Origin: Acidobacteriota bacterium
GTDB lineage: Bacteria; Acidobacteriota; Terriglobia; Bryobacterales; Bryobacteraceae
Direction: 5' to 3'
Assembly: GCA_016870995.1 (NCBI GenBank)
Contig: VFZU01000019.1
Coordinates: 1 to 61,547, forward strand
DNA length: 61,547 nucleotides
Part shown: in pieces, positions 42,511 to 52,700 of the stretch
Numbering within the stretch: the stretch's first letter is position 1
How the letters are laid out: each line of letters begins with the position of its first letter
The notes under the pieces: model-generated
The model's input: the letters and a program-made list of their open reading frames with translations, nothing else
Told to the model about the DNA's origin: nothing
The model's database searches: none
Made by a program: the position numbers and the translations under genes

Positions 42511-43887
42511 TCAAGAAGCCTTTTTTTGTTTGCTCCAATAGGAGTAAAAGGGAATTCCGAGGGCAATTAACCCTAATCCCAATAGGGATTCACGGGGTTG
42601 ATCTTTTAAAGTAAAAAAGATCAATATTGCTGCGACGGCGACGAATAAGATGGGTATGACTGGATAACCCAACGTTTTATAGGGCCGAGCGAGGTTGGGG
42701 CGTTTGCGGCGGAGGACGATGACGCTGGCGGCGGTCATGCCGTAGAGAATCCAACTGGAGAAGACGACAGTGGCGGCGAGTTGGTCGTATTGTCCTGAAA
42801 ACACAAGGACTCCGCTCCAGAGGCTGAGCCAGATCATGGATTGGGCGGGGGTGCGGTATTCCGGGTGGACTTCGGCGATTTTCTTGAAAAAGAGGCCGTC
42901 GAGGGCCATTGCGTAAGGGACGCGGCCGCCGGAGAGGATGCTGCCATTGAGGGCGGAGAAGATGGAGATCATGGCGGCGATCGAGACGATGCTCGCGCCG
43001 GAGGCGCCGAAGAGCTTACGCATCATTTCGGCGGGAACGCGGTCGCTTGCAGCGACTTCGGCACTGGACAGCACATAGAAATAGGCAGTGTTTGCAAGCA
43101 AATAGATGATCATTACGCCGAGGGTGCCGCAGATCAAGGCCAAGGGGAGATTGCGTTGGGGGTTTTTGACTTCGCTTGAAACCATGCTGACGTTGTTCCA
43201 GCCGTCGTAGGCCCAGAGGATGGCGACGAGGGCGACGAAGAAGCCGCTGGCGCCACCCGGGTTGGGCATGACCGAGGTCGTGAAGTTGCTGACGGCACCC
43301 TGGGATGAGAACAGACCGATCAAAATGATGCCAACGAGGAGGCCAACTTTGGCAATGGTGACGACAATTTGCAATTGTCCGCCGGCTTTTACGCCGAAAT
43401 AGTTCACTCCAGCGAGGAATAATATGACACCCATTGCTGCTAACTGTCCGAGCTTTAGTTCGAGCGGTTGGCCACCTGGGCCGATGGGGAGCGGTATGGT
43501 GGCGAAGGTCTGTTCCAGAACCGGAACGAAATTGGAGAGGTAGATTAGGAAACCGCTGGCGAGGGTGGCGATGGATCCGGACTTGGCGACCCAGAACTGG
43601 GTCCAGCCGTAAACGAATGCAAAGAAAGGACCATAGGCTTCACGGAGGTAGACGTATTCGCCGCCCGCTTCTGGCATCATGGCGGAGAGTTCGGCGTAGG
43701 TGAGGGCACCGGCGAGGCTGAGGAGGCCGCCGACGATCCAGACCAAAGTGACCCAATCGGGGGATCCGGTGGCGATTACGGCGCGTTTCGGGACGACGAA
43801 GACGCCGGAGCCGATGACGGTACCGACCACGATGGCGGCGGCACCCCAGAGGCCGAGGTCACGGCGGAGGGTGAGTTTTTCAGACAT
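42511..43887 (-). CDS. APC-superfamily amino acid transporter (LAT-like)
   Basis: 458 residues, about 12 membrane helices. ATG 43887 was chosen because the conserved helix 1 (G-L-W-G-A-A-A-I-V-V-G-T-V-I-G-S-G-V-F) follows directly. Also visible: L-T-Y-A-E-L-S-A-M-M-P-E-A-G-G-E-Y-V-Y-L, F-F-V-A-L-V-A-I-L-W-A-Y-D-G-W-N-N and S-S-E-V-K-N-P-Q-R-N-L-P, the LAT/SteT pattern of amino acid exchangers. Substrate not determinable. It overlaps the upstream sodium symporter by 8 bases, so the two transporters form an operon. Confidence 0.92.
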   Translation of the reverse strand: MSEKLTLRRDLGLWGAAAIVVGTVIGSGVFVVPKRAVIATGSPDWVTLVWIVGGLLSLAGALTYAELSAMMPEAGGEYVYLREAYGPFFAFVYGWTQFWVAKSGSIATLASGFLIYLSNFVPVLEQTFATIPLPIGPGGQPLELKLGQLAAMGVILFLAGVNYFGVKAGGQLQIVVTIAKVGLLVGIILIGLFSSQGAVSNFTTSVMPNPGGASGFFVALVAILWAYDGWNNVSMVSSEVKNPQRNLPLALICGTLGVMIIYLLANTAYFYVLSSAEVAASDRVPAEMMRKLFGASGASIVSIAAMISIFSALNGSILSGGRVPYAMALDGLFFKKIAEVHPEYRTPAQSMIWLSLWSGVLVFSGQYDQLAATVVFSSWILYGMTAASVIVLRRKRPNLARPYKTLGYPVIPILFVAVAAILIFFTLKDQPRESLLGLGLIALGIPFYSYWSKQKKAS

Positions 43888-45337
43888 GAGTTTGTTTCTC
43901 TTTTTCGGTGATGACGGTGCTGGCCGCGAGGGCGGTGAGGAACGTAACCAAGGTTCCGATGAGGACATACCAGGTCCAGGCAATTGAGGTGAAGAACTTT
44001 ACGTAGAGCATGAGGGAGAGGCCGCAGGACATGCCGACCATAGCGGCGCGTTCACCGGTGCGTTTGGTGAGGAGGCCGAGGAGGAAGACGCCGAGCAGGG
44101 CACCGTAAACGATGGAGGCGATACCGAGTCCGGCTTCGAGGACGCTCTTGACGTTGCGTGCGAGCAGGGCGATGGCGAACAGGATGCCACACCAAAGGAC
44201 CGTGATGCGCTTGGCGAGGGCGAGGTATTGGGCATCGGTACGGGTTTGCTTGTCGAGGGGCTTGATGAAGTCCATGACCGTGGTGGAGGCCAGGGAATTG
44301 AGCGCAGCGCTCAGGTTGCTCATGGCTGCGGCGAGGATGGCGGCGATGACGAGGCCACTGACGCCGGGGGGGAGGAAGTCCCAGATGAACTTGGGGTAGA
44401 TGCGGTCGGGGGGATTGGGCGGGGCGAGCTGCGAATCGGTGTAGTAGACCCAAAGCATGATGCCGATGATGAGGAAGAGGGTGAACTGGAACAGAATGAC
44501 GAACCAGCTGGCGAGGAGAGCGAGGCGGGCTTCCTTTTCATTTTTCGCGGATAGCAGGCGTTGGACCATCAATTGTTCGGTGCCGTGGCTGGCGGTAGTG
44601 AGGAAGCAGCCGCCGAAGAAGCCGGCCCAGAATGTGTAGGTTTTTGAGAAGAACTCGGGTGTGAAGGAAAAGGCGAAATCGAAGACCTGGAACTTATTGG
44701 CTTCGTTAGCCATCTGATAGACATGATCCCAACCACCTGGGATCTGTTGAAGGATGACGAAGAGGCTGAGGATGGCACCGGCGACGTAGAGGAACATCTG
44801 AACGACGTCGGTCCAGATGACGGCGGTCATGCCGCCCTCGAAAGTGTAGAAGAGGGTGAGGCAAACGATGAAGAGTTCGGAAACGAATTCGCCTGTGCCG
44901 AGGACGATGGAGACGACGATGGAGATGGCGAAGACACGGACGCCTTCGGCGAGGGCACGAAGGCCGAGGAAGGATCCTGCAGTGAGTTTGCGAATGTTGG
45001 GGCCAAAGCGCCGGAGCATCAACTCGTAGGCCGTGAACATTTCGCCTCTGAAGTATTGCGGAAGGAACAAAACGCTGATGATGAGGCGGGCGAGGAGGTA
45101 GCCAAAAACAACCTGAAGAAAGCCGAAGTTGCCATTGAAGCTGAGAGCCGGCGTACCGATGACGGTGAGAGTGGAAGTCTCCGCCGAGACGATGGAAAAA
45201 GCGATGGCCCACCAAGGGGCGTTGCGGCCACCGAGGAAGTAATCCTTGAGGCTTTTCTGGCTTTCGCGAAAGCGGAAACCGAACCACGTGATGCCAAGGA
45301 GGTAGGTGACGATCACCCCGAAATCTAGCCAGCGCAT
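43880..45337 (-). CDS. Sodium:solute symporter (SSS family)
   Basis: 485 residues, about 13 membrane helices, from ATG 45337 (R-W-L-D-F-G-V-I-V-T-Y-L-L-G-I-T-W-F-G). SSS hallmarks: F-L-G-G-R-N-A-P-W-W-A-I-A-F-S-I-V-S-A-E-T-S-T-L-T near 35-60, G-G-M-T-A-V-I-W-T-D-V-V-Q near 180, and I-L-A-A-A-M-S-N-L-S-A-A-L-N-S-L-A-S in the sodium-site region. The substrate could be a sugar, sialic acid or amino acid; no neighbour decides it. First gene of the two-transporter operon. Confidence 0.92.
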   Translation of the reverse strand: MRWLDFGVIVTYLLGITWFGFRFRESQKSLKDYFLGGRNAPWWAIAFSIVSAETSTLTVIGTPALSFNGNFGFLQVVFGYLLARLIISVLFLPQYFRGEMFTAYELMLRRFGPNIRKLTAGSFLGLRALAEGVRVFAISIVVSIVLGTGEFVSELFIVCLTLFYTFEGGMTAVIWTDVVQMFLYVAGAILSLFVILQQIPGGWDHVYQMANEANKFQVFDFAFSFTPEFFSKTYTFWAGFFGGCFLTTASHGTEQLMVQRLLSAKNEKEARLALLASWFVILFQFTLFLIIGIMLWVYYTDSQLAPPNPPDRIYPKFIWDFLPPGVSGLVIAAILAAAMSNLSAALNSLASTTVMDFIKPLDKQTRTDAQYLALAKRITVLWCGILFAIALLARNVKSVLEAGLGIASIVYGALLGVFLLGLLTKRTGERAAMVGMSCGLSLMLYVKFFTSIAWTWYVLIGTLVTFLTALAASTVITEKEKQTHV

Positions 45338-45460
45338 TTGAATGATCCTAGCAGCAAAGAGGGAGGCTGGTTTTGATATACTCCCGGTAATCCACATCGT
45401 CGGTGGAAACCAAACCCCAAAATTCATCGCATTGACTTTTTCTTAGGAGGCGGAGCTACA

Positions 45461-46759
45461 GTGAGATTTTTCTCTGAATCCCTTCGCAAGGTTGTATTGG
45501 GCGGAGTGTTGGCCAGCGCCTTATGCGCACAGACAGCGAAGAACTGGAAAGACCAAGCGGAATACGATCTGTACGCGCAGATTACCAAGGCCACGGCGCC
45601 CGACCAGCAGTTGCAGTTGTTGAACCAGTGGAGAGAAAAGTATCCGCAGTCGGACTACAAGCTGGAGCGGGCGCAGACGTATCTGGTGATCTACACCAAG
45701 AAGAACGACCCGGCCGGATTGTATGGGGCGTGCAAGGATTTGCTGGCGCTTGATCCGAGGAGTTTTCAGGCACTGTATTTCCTGACCTTGCTGACTGTGA
45801 GCATGAACCGGACCGATGCCGAGAGCCTGGATACCGGCGTGAAGTCGGCGAATGGATTGATTGGGGCGCTCGATGCGACCTATGATGCCTCAAAGAAGCC
45901 GGCGGGAACGAGCGATGCGCAATGGAAGCAGATGCGCAGCGACATTGAAGTGCAGGCCATCAAGACGCTGGGCTGGGTGGAATGGCAGAAGAAGGCTTAT
46001 CCTTCCGCCGAGAAGTATTTCGGCAAGGCGCTTGAGCTGTCGCCTGGAAACGCAGAGATGAGCTATTTTGCCGGGACTGTGATTGCGCTACAGAAGGACC
46101 CCAAACGGCAGGCCGAGGCGATGTGGCACTTTGCCAGGGCGGGCAATCTGGATGGAGCCGGGGCGCTGGACGCGGCGCGCAAGGCGCAGGTAGCGAAGTA
46201 TTTCGAGAGAGTATTCACCGCGTTCGCTGGCGACGATAAGGCAAAGATGAATGGCGTGATTGAAATGGCCAAGGCGAACGTCATGCCGCCGCCGGACTTC
46301 AAGATCAAATCCAAGGAAGAGGAAATGATCGAGAACGAGGAGAAGTTCAAGACCTCCAACCCGATGCTGTATACGTACATGCAGATCAAGAAGGGATTGC
46401 TGGCCGCCAACGGGGACGAGTATTGGACGGGGCTGAAGGATTCGGAACTGCCGGCGCTGAAGGGCAAACTGGTGAGCGCGAAGCCTGAGACGAACCCGAA
46501 GGAACTGGTGTTGGCAATCGAGACGGCGGATACGCCAGAAGTGACACTGGTGCTGGAGAAGGGATTGCGCGGCAAGGCGGATGCTGGAACCGAGATTGAA
46601 TTTACTGGAGTTGCGAAGGAATTCACCAAGGCTCCGTATACTATGAAGCTGGAAGTAGAAAATGAGAAGCTGAAGGGATGGCCGGTGCAAGCTGCTCCGG
46701 CGAAGACCCCAGCAAAGAAAGCCGCGCCCCCGGCGGCGAAGAAGACGGTAAAGAAGTAG
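45461..46759 (+). CDS. Exported TPR-like protein, copy 1
   Basis: 432 residues from GTG 45461 with a strong AGGAGG about 10 bases upstream. Signal peptide K-V-V-L-G-G-V-L-A-S-A-L-C-A-Q. The mature part has TPR-like helical repeats (D-L-L-A-L-D-P-R-S-F-Q-A-L-Y-F, A-E-K-Y-F-G-K-A-L-E-L-S-P-G-N-A-E), a middle helical region (K-S-K-E-E-E-M-I-E-N-E-E-K-F), then a beta domain (P-E-V-T-L-V-L-E-K-G-L-R-G-K-A-D, E-I-E-F-T-G-V-A-K-E-F-T-K) and a Lys/Ala/Pro tail. Tandem paralogue of the next gene; function unknown. Confidence 0.78.
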   Translation: MRFFSESLRKVVLGGVLASALCAQTAKNWKDQAEYDLYAQITKATAPDQQLQLLNQWREKYPQSDYKLERAQTYLVIYTKKNDPAGLYGACKDLLALDPRSFQALYFLTLLTVSMNRTDAESLDTGVKSANGLIGALDATYDASKKPAGTSDAQWKQMRSDIEVQAIKTLGWVEWQKKAYPSAEKYFGKALELSPGNAEMSYFAGTVIALQKDPKRQAEAMWHFARAGNLDGAGALDAARKAQVAKYFERVFTAFAGDDKAKMNGVIEMAKANVMPPPDFKIKSKEEEMIENEEKFKTSNPMLYTYMQIKKGLLAANGDEYWTGLKDSELPALKGKLVSAKPETNPKELVLAIETADTPEVTLVLEKGLRGKADAGTEIEFTGVAKEFTKAPYTMKLEVENEKLKGWPVQAAPAKTPAKKAAPPAAKKTVKK

Positions 46760-46835
46760 ACAATGAAGAAGTGAGCCGAGCACACAAATTTGCAATGTGT
46801 GCAGGTTATGATCTATTGCAGGAGAGATTGGCGTT

Positions 46836-48140
46836 TTGACACTCAAGAATTTATCCATCCGCGGGATTGTGCTGGCAGGTGCGCTGGCCGTAGTCTACGC
46901 ACAAGCAAAAAAAGAATGGAAAGACCAGGCAGAGTATGACCTGTATGTCTCGATCACGAAGGCCACGGCGCCAGATCAACAGATTCAACTGTTGAACCAG
47001 TGGAAAGAGAAGTATCCGCAATCGGATTACAAGATGGAGAGGGCGCAAGCCTACCTCGCTATCTATGGCAAGAAGAATGATGGCGCAGGCCTCTACTCTG
47101 CAAGCCAAGATTTGTTGACCCTGGATCCGAAGAATTTTCAGGCCCTCTATTTCATTACGGTTCTGACCGAGAGTTTGAAGAAGAGTGACGCCGAAGGTGC
47201 TGCCGCTGGTGTGAAAGCTTCGAATGAACTGATCGGATTGCTGGGTACGCAGTTTGATCCAGGGAAGAAGCCGGCTGGTGCGACCGATGCGCAGTGGAAG
47301 GAGCAGCGGGATGCTTCTGAACTGGCAGCTTTGAAGACCTTGGCCTGGGTTGAGACGCAAAAGAAAGATTACAAGGCCGCCGAGAAATACTATGTCTCGG
47401 GCTTGAAGATGATGCCGGGATCGGCGCTGTTCAGCTCCTTGTTGGGGACGGCGATCGCGCTACAGAAGGATCCGAACCGTCAGGCCGAGGCGATGTGGCA
47501 CTTTGCTCGCGCCGGAAACCTGGAAGGGGCCGGGGCGCTTGACCCGACCGCGAAGTCGCAGACTGCGGCTTACTTCGCTCGTGTGTTCAAGTCGTATGCC
47601 GGGGATGACCCGAAAGAAATGAACGACATCATCGCGAAGGCGAAGGCTGAAGTGTTTCCGCCCGAGGGATTCAAGATCAAGTCGAACGCCGAGAAGATGA
47701 TCGAGAACGAAGAAAAATTCAAGGGCGAGAACCCGATGTTGTTCCAGTACATGCAGATCAAGAAGGCACTGGTTGCCGCCGATGGAGATGCATACTGGGG
47801 GAACCTGAAGGATTCGGAATTGCCGACTTTCAAGGGCAAGCTCGTGAGCCTGAAGCCGGAAACGAACCCGAAGGAAATCGTTGTGGCGGTGGAAAGCGCC
47901 GATCAGCCGGAAGTGACGTTGGTGCTTGAGAAGCCCCTGCGTGGCAAGGCTGATGTTGGCACGGAGATCGAGTTTACCGGTGTGGCGAAGGAGTTCACGA
48001 AGGACCCCTTCACCATGAAGCTCGAAGTGGAGAACGAAAAGCTCAAGGGCTGGCCCGCACAGGCCGCTGCGCCGAAGGGCGCGGCGAAGAAGCCCGCGGC
48101 GGCTCCGGCGGCAAAGAAGCCAGCGGTGAAGAAGAAATAA
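46836..48140 (+). CDS. Exported TPR-like protein, copy 2
   Basis: 434 residues from TTG 46836, which has AGGAGA about 12 bases upstream. It aligns along its whole length with the gene at 45461-46759, for example K-D-Q-A-E-Y-D-L-Y, L-N-Q-W-[KR]-E-K-Y-P-Q-S-D-Y-K, K-D-P-N-R-Q-A-E-A-M-W-H-F-A-R-A-G-N-L and E-I-E-F-T-G-V-A-K-E-F-T-K, and has the same type of Lys/Ala/Pro tail. Same architecture: signal peptide, TPR-like helices, C-terminal beta domain. The pair arose by tandem duplication; separate starts and a 76-bp gap suggest co-expression. Confidence 0.78.
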   Translation: MTLKNLSIRGIVLAGALAVVYAQAKKEWKDQAEYDLYVSITKATAPDQQIQLLNQWKEKYPQSDYKMERAQAYLAIYGKKNDGAGLYSASQDLLTLDPKNFQALYFITVLTESLKKSDAEGAAAGVKASNELIGLLGTQFDPGKKPAGATDAQWKEQRDASELAALKTLAWVETQKKDYKAAEKYYVSGLKMMPGSALFSSLLGTAIALQKDPNRQAEAMWHFARAGNLEGAGALDPTAKSQTAAYFARVFKSYAGDDPKEMNDIIAKAKAEVFPPEGFKIKSNAEKMIENEEKFKGENPMLFQYMQIKKALVAADGDAYWGNLKDSELPTFKGKLVSLKPETNPKEIVVAVESADQPEVTLVLEKPLRGKADVGTEIEFTGVAKEFTKDPFTMKLEVENEKLKGWPAQAAAPKGAAKKPAAAPAAKKPAVKKK

Positions 48141-48161
48141 ACCCGGATTCAACCGGCAATG

Positions 48162-48210
48162 AAAATCGCCCCGTTCGCTGGTTATGCCAGCTGACGGGGT
48201 GATTTCTTTT
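48162..48210 (+). terminator. Rho-independent terminator after the TPR pair
   Basis: 12-bp stem AAATCGCCCCGT with ACGGGGTGATTT (one G-T pair), enclosing a second small stem GCTGG/CCAGC, followed by a T-rich CTTTT. It lies about 25 bp after the stop of the second TPR gene. The rest of 48211-48465 contains no gene I can support. Confidence 0.75.
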
Positions 48211-48465
48211 GTGCGCTATTTCCGCAGAAGCCAAGCAGTGCGTTGCAGCGCCTTTGTCTGCTTGCGAGTTGCTGGAGTTGCAAAACTCGAGGCCATGCTT
48301 CGGCCAGAGGGAGGAGCCGTCGCTCGGGAGACTTATTTGTTTCCGAGCGGGCGTCGATTTCCTTGTGCGGTTTGAATGAATCGCAGCCAACCGTGAGCCA
48401 ATCTGAGGTTCTGCGTAGGTATGATGAGAGCGGTGAAGACTTATTCACTTCCTGAAGGACCTGTA

Positions 48466-48495
48466 ATGAAAAACTTGAGGCGCTCGATCCTGTGA
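48466..48495 (+). other. Nine-codon leader frame, probable lost signal-peptide n-region
   Basis: A good Shine-Dalgarno (GAAGGA, about 7 bases upstream) precedes ATG 48466. The frame reads M-K-N-L-R-R-S-I-L, then TGA (48493-48495), directly followed in frame by ATG 48496. A basic n-region joined to the hydrophobic stretch after the stop would make a normal signal peptide, so TGA is probably a nonsense mutation, unless the arrangement serves coupled re-initiation. Confidence 0.65.
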
Positions 48496-49644
48496 ATGGG
48501 ATTGCTGGTGATGGCTAGCTCGCTGGCTTTTGGACAGAACTTCCGCGTGCTGAAGGCGGAGTACGGTGCGAATAACACTTGGTTGGATGTGACGCAGAAG
48601 TTGTCAGACATGGTGCGTGGGAATGGATTTGAGTTGCGTGTGGATGCTGAAACGCTCAGCGATCCGCTTCCGGGGGTGGAGAAGACTTTGCGGATTCGCT
48701 ACTTCTTCCGGAACCGCACGCAGACGGAGAATTTCAAAGACCTTGAGACTGTGCGGCTTGGAAGTTTGGCCGGCGGCCCGGTTGTGGTTGCTGCTCCGGT
48801 GGCTGTTGGTACTGGGGTTGGCGGAACTGTTTCTGTGGGCAATCTGCGCGTTTTGCTGGCGCAGTATGGTGCCGACCGGCGGTTCAGGGATGTTACGCAG
48901 ACGCTGAACAGTATGATCCAGGGAGGAAGACTCCGGGTGCAGGTGACGAACGAGAATTTCGGAGGCGACCCTGCGCCAGCCAATAAGAAGGCGCTACGCG
49001 TGGATTATGAATACCAAGGCGTGCGCAATACGGTGACCGTGGCGGAGGCGGCTTTTCTTGAGTTGCCGACCGCAGGAACGGTGGGAGTTGTGCCTCCGCA
49101 GCCAGGGAATTTGCGGATTCTCTCCGCGACGTTTGGCAATGGGAGCAACAACCAGGACGTGACCGCCGCTGTGGCTGCGAAAGTGAATGGAGACATGCTG
49201 GATATGGTTGTGTCGACGCGGGAACTCGGCTTGGGCAACGTGCTCGGGCTCAACACGCTGACGGTGATGTATGAGATGAATGGGCGGCGGTATGAAAGCC
49301 GTGTGCGCCAGAATGGCCGGGTGCAATTGCCAAACGATAATGATCCGCCTGTGGGCGGGGCTGTCCCTGGTTCGGAGGGCGGCAGCAGCATCTTTGGTCC
49401 CATTGGCGGACAGTTGATCATCGAGAACGCGATCTGGGGTACCACGGCGCGTAACATGGACGTTACAGATGTTGTCCGTGGGGCTATGCGGAATGGACGG
49501 CTGAGTGTGCGCGCGGATATCAACACGATGCAGTGTGATCCGGCGCTCAATTTGCAGAAGCAGCTTGTGATCCGCTACAAGATTGGCAACGGCGCTGTGC
49601 AAACCCAGACGACTCGCGAAGGGGGCACGGCTAATTTGCCGTAA
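48496..49644 (+). CDS. Exported four-repeat protein (DUF3395-like repeats)
   Basis: 382 residues from ATG 48496, beginning with a short hydrophobic stretch (G-L-L-V-M-A-S-S-L-A-F-G-Q) that lacks a basic n-region. Four repeats of about 75-80 residues follow, starting F-R-V-L-K-A-E-Y-G, L-R-V-L-L-A-Q-Y-G, L-R-I-L-S-A-T-F-G and L-I-I-E-N-A-I-W-G. Each contains a D-V-T segment, a central L-x-V strand and an L-x-V-x-Y strand. The pattern resembles the DUF3395 domain at the C-terminus of some DnaJ-like proteins. Translation probably relies on re-initiation after the nine-codon frame, so output may be low. Confidence 0.7.
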   Translation: MGLLVMASSLAFGQNFRVLKAEYGANNTWLDVTQKLSDMVRGNGFELRVDAETLSDPLPGVEKTLRIRYFFRNRTQTENFKDLETVRLGSLAGGPVVVAAPVAVGTGVGGTVSVGNLRVLLAQYGADRRFRDVTQTLNSMIQGGRLRVQVTNENFGGDPAPANKKALRVDYEYQGVRNTVTVAEAAFLELPTAGTVGVVPPQPGNLRILSATFGNGSNNQDVTAAVAAKVNGDMLDMVVSTRELGLGNVLGLNTLTVMYEMNGRRYESRVRQNGRVQLPNDNDPPVGGAVPGSEGGSSIFGPIGGQLIIENAIWGTTARNMDVTDVVRGAMRNGRLSVRADINTMQCDPALNLQKQLVIRYKIGNGAVQTQTTREGGTANLP

Positions 49645-49777
49645 TCCCAAAGGGTAGCGTTGCGTTGAGCGATGTCTGGCAAGCTGGAATTCACTTTACA
49701 AGCGAGAACTCATGGGCCTTTGGGGCCAGTTGCTGACTATCAGTTTTCTTGTTGGAGGCCTTTGATAAGCTCTTCGC

Positions 49778-52700
49778 ATGGCTCGCTCGCTTGCCTTGTT
49801 GCTTCTTCTCTGTTTCTCCGTTTCTTATGCCCAAGACGCCCGGGGCCGCATCTCGGGTAGCGTGAATGACGGTACCGGGGCGGTGATTCCCGGGGCTGCT
49901 GTGGTGGCCGTTAAGGATGATACGGGAGTGCGGTTTGAGACGCAGGCTTCTACTGAAGGGGCCTACGAGCTTCCTTTGCTGCCGCCGGGTACTTATTCAA
50001 TTGAGGTCAAAGCGACAGGATTCAAGCGCTATGCGCGCGAGGCCTTCGCAGTTCGAGCTGGGGAACGGTTGACGCTCGATGTTGTGCTTGAGGTGGGACA
50101 GGTGACTGAGTCCGTCACAGTGACGGGGCAGGGTGCGCTGATTGAGACAACTACAGCCACGATGGGGCGCGTGGTGGACCGCCGCAGTCTGATCGAGCTG
50201 CCGCTGCCAGGGGGTAACTCGTTCGCGCTGGCGCGGCTTTCAGCGGGTGTGGTCAATCTGGGCGCTCCGAATCACCCGAGTCTTGGACCGGCGGTAGAAG
50301 TGTTGTCGAACATTTCGGTGAATGGCGTGAGGCCGGGGAATACGGAGTTCTCGATCGATGGAGCGCCGTCGATGTGGGGTACGAATGCAAGTTATGCGCC
50401 GCCGGCGGAGATGGTGGCGGAGTTCAAAGTGCAAACGGCGACTTACGATGCGAGCGTGGGGCGATCGCCGGGCGGGAGTGTGAACGTTGCGTTGCGCTCC
50501 GGGACGAATCAATTGCATGGCAGCTTCTATGAGTTCCACAACAATCAAGCGCTGACGGCGATGGATCTGTTTCAGCGCCAGCTTCTTTACAATCCGCAGA
50601 CGGGGCCGGTGACCGATGACAAGCGTGCGCAGGCGAATCCGCGGAACATTCTGAATCGCTTTGGGGCGAATCTGTCGGGGCCTGTGGTGATCCCGAAACT
50701 CTATAACGGGAAGAACAAGACTTTCTGGATTTTCGGTTGGGAGATGCTGACGAGGCCGGGCGTGGAGCGTGGTAACAACTTCTACACCGTGCCCGACGCG
50801 GCACAACGGCGGGGCGACTTTTCGAGTTTGTTGCGCCTGGGCGGGGCTTACCAGATCTATGATCCGGTGACGGCGACTGCTGCTCCGGGAGGACGAATTC
50901 AACGTATGCCTTTGCCGGGAAATGTGATTCCGAGTGCGCGGCTGGATCGCGGGTCGCAAAGGTTGCTTGAGTTCTTTCCCGGGCCGACTTCGCCGGGTAC
51001 CAATGATGGGCGCAACAACTATCAGAGATTGCCGCAGAGCTATAACGAGTTTCGCTCTTACACGAGCAAGGTGGATCACAATCTCTCGTCGAAACATCGC
51101 GTCTTCGGGCGCTACACACAGACCTTCAATTTGTTTACGTCGGGCCAATTGTTCGACATGCCGACCACGGGCACGGATCGTTACCGCCGGATGAAAGGCG
51201 CGGGCTTCGACGATGTGTACACGTTCAGCCCGACGCTGATCACAAACTTCCGCTACGGGTTCTCACTGTTTCAGCAACAGTTTGTGCCGCTGTCGGCAGG
51301 ATTCGACCTGGCGTCGATTGGGTTGAATCCCGCGCTGATCGGCGTGCTGGATCCGCAGGGGCGGCAATTTCCGGCTCTGGGCATCAGCGGGTACACAGCG
51401 ATTGGTGGGGCGGGCTACTCTGACGCGAAGAGCAATTTTCATGTTTGGAATAACGACTGGACGAAGCTGGCCGGGGCGCACACGATTCGTTTCGGCGGTG
51501 AGTTCCGTTTGTATCGCGAGCACAACTACAACTTCGCCAATACTGTGCCGAGCTACAACTTTGGGGAGGCCTTTACGCGGGGTCCGCTGGACAACTCGCC
51601 GGTGGCACCGATTGGGCAGGGAATGGCGAGTTTCTTGTTTGGCTTGCCGACGGGAGGGCAGTTGAATACGAACGCTTCGCTGGCGGAGCAGTCGACTTCG
51701 ACTGGTGTGTATGTGCAGGACGATTGGCGTGTGACGAAGAAGTTGTCGTTGAATCTTGGTGTGCGTTGGGACTACGACAGCCCGGTGACGGAGCGCTTTA
51801 ACCGGTCTGTGCGTGGCTTCGAGGCTGATGTGGCGAATCCGATTGAGGCGGCGGCTCGGGCGGCTTATGCGCAGAGTCCTTCGGCGTTGATTGCGCCTGC
51901 GGATTTTCGTGTGCGCGGCGGGTTGACGTTTGCGGGTGCCGATGGGCAGCCACGGACTTTGTGGAGAGGGGATCGCAATAACATCGCACCGCGTTTTGGG
52001 GTTGCTTACAACGTGGACTCGAAGCTGGTGCTTCGCGGTGGGTATGGCGTGTACTTCATCCCGTTGGGGTCGGACCGGCAATCGGTGAACCAGAGTGGCT
52101 TCTCGATCGTGAATGCGCTGGTGCCTTCGAATGACAACGGCCTGACTTTCATGGCTTCTTTGACGAATCCATTCCCGACGGGTTTGATCCCGCCGGCGGG
52201 AGCATCTGGCGGGCTTCGCACCGATATCGGTCGCAATGTGAGCTACTTCAATGCAGCGCCTCTGAATGGATTCATGCAGCGTTTCAGCTTCGGATTTCAA
52301 CGCGACATGGGGAAAGCCTTTGTGATTGATGTGAGCTTTGTCGGCAATCGAGGGCGTGGACTGGGTGTGTCGCGTGGGTTGAATCCGGTGCCGAACCGGC
52401 TTCTCAGCACGACGGGCCGCCGGGATCAGCCGAACATTGACCGGCTGACCGCACTGGTGCGAAATCCGTTCGCGGGCCTGGCGCCGGGCACGGCGTTGAA
52501 CACGGTGAACGTGCAGGCGCAGCAGTTGGTGCGGCCGTTCCCGCAATTCACGGGCGTGGCTACGGATCAGCAGATCGGGAAGAGCTGGTACAACAGCGTG
52601 CAGGCGCGGCTGGAGAAGCGTTTCTCGGCGGGCTTTCAATTCCAGCTTGACTATACCTGGTCGAAGAACATCGAGGCGATCGGATTTCTGAACACTGACG

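Noticed and set aside
42371-42566. Longer N-terminus for the small RGRPP protein
   Set aside because: The extra residues overlap the transporter 3' end, have no conserved look, and the shorter start begins a typical helix.
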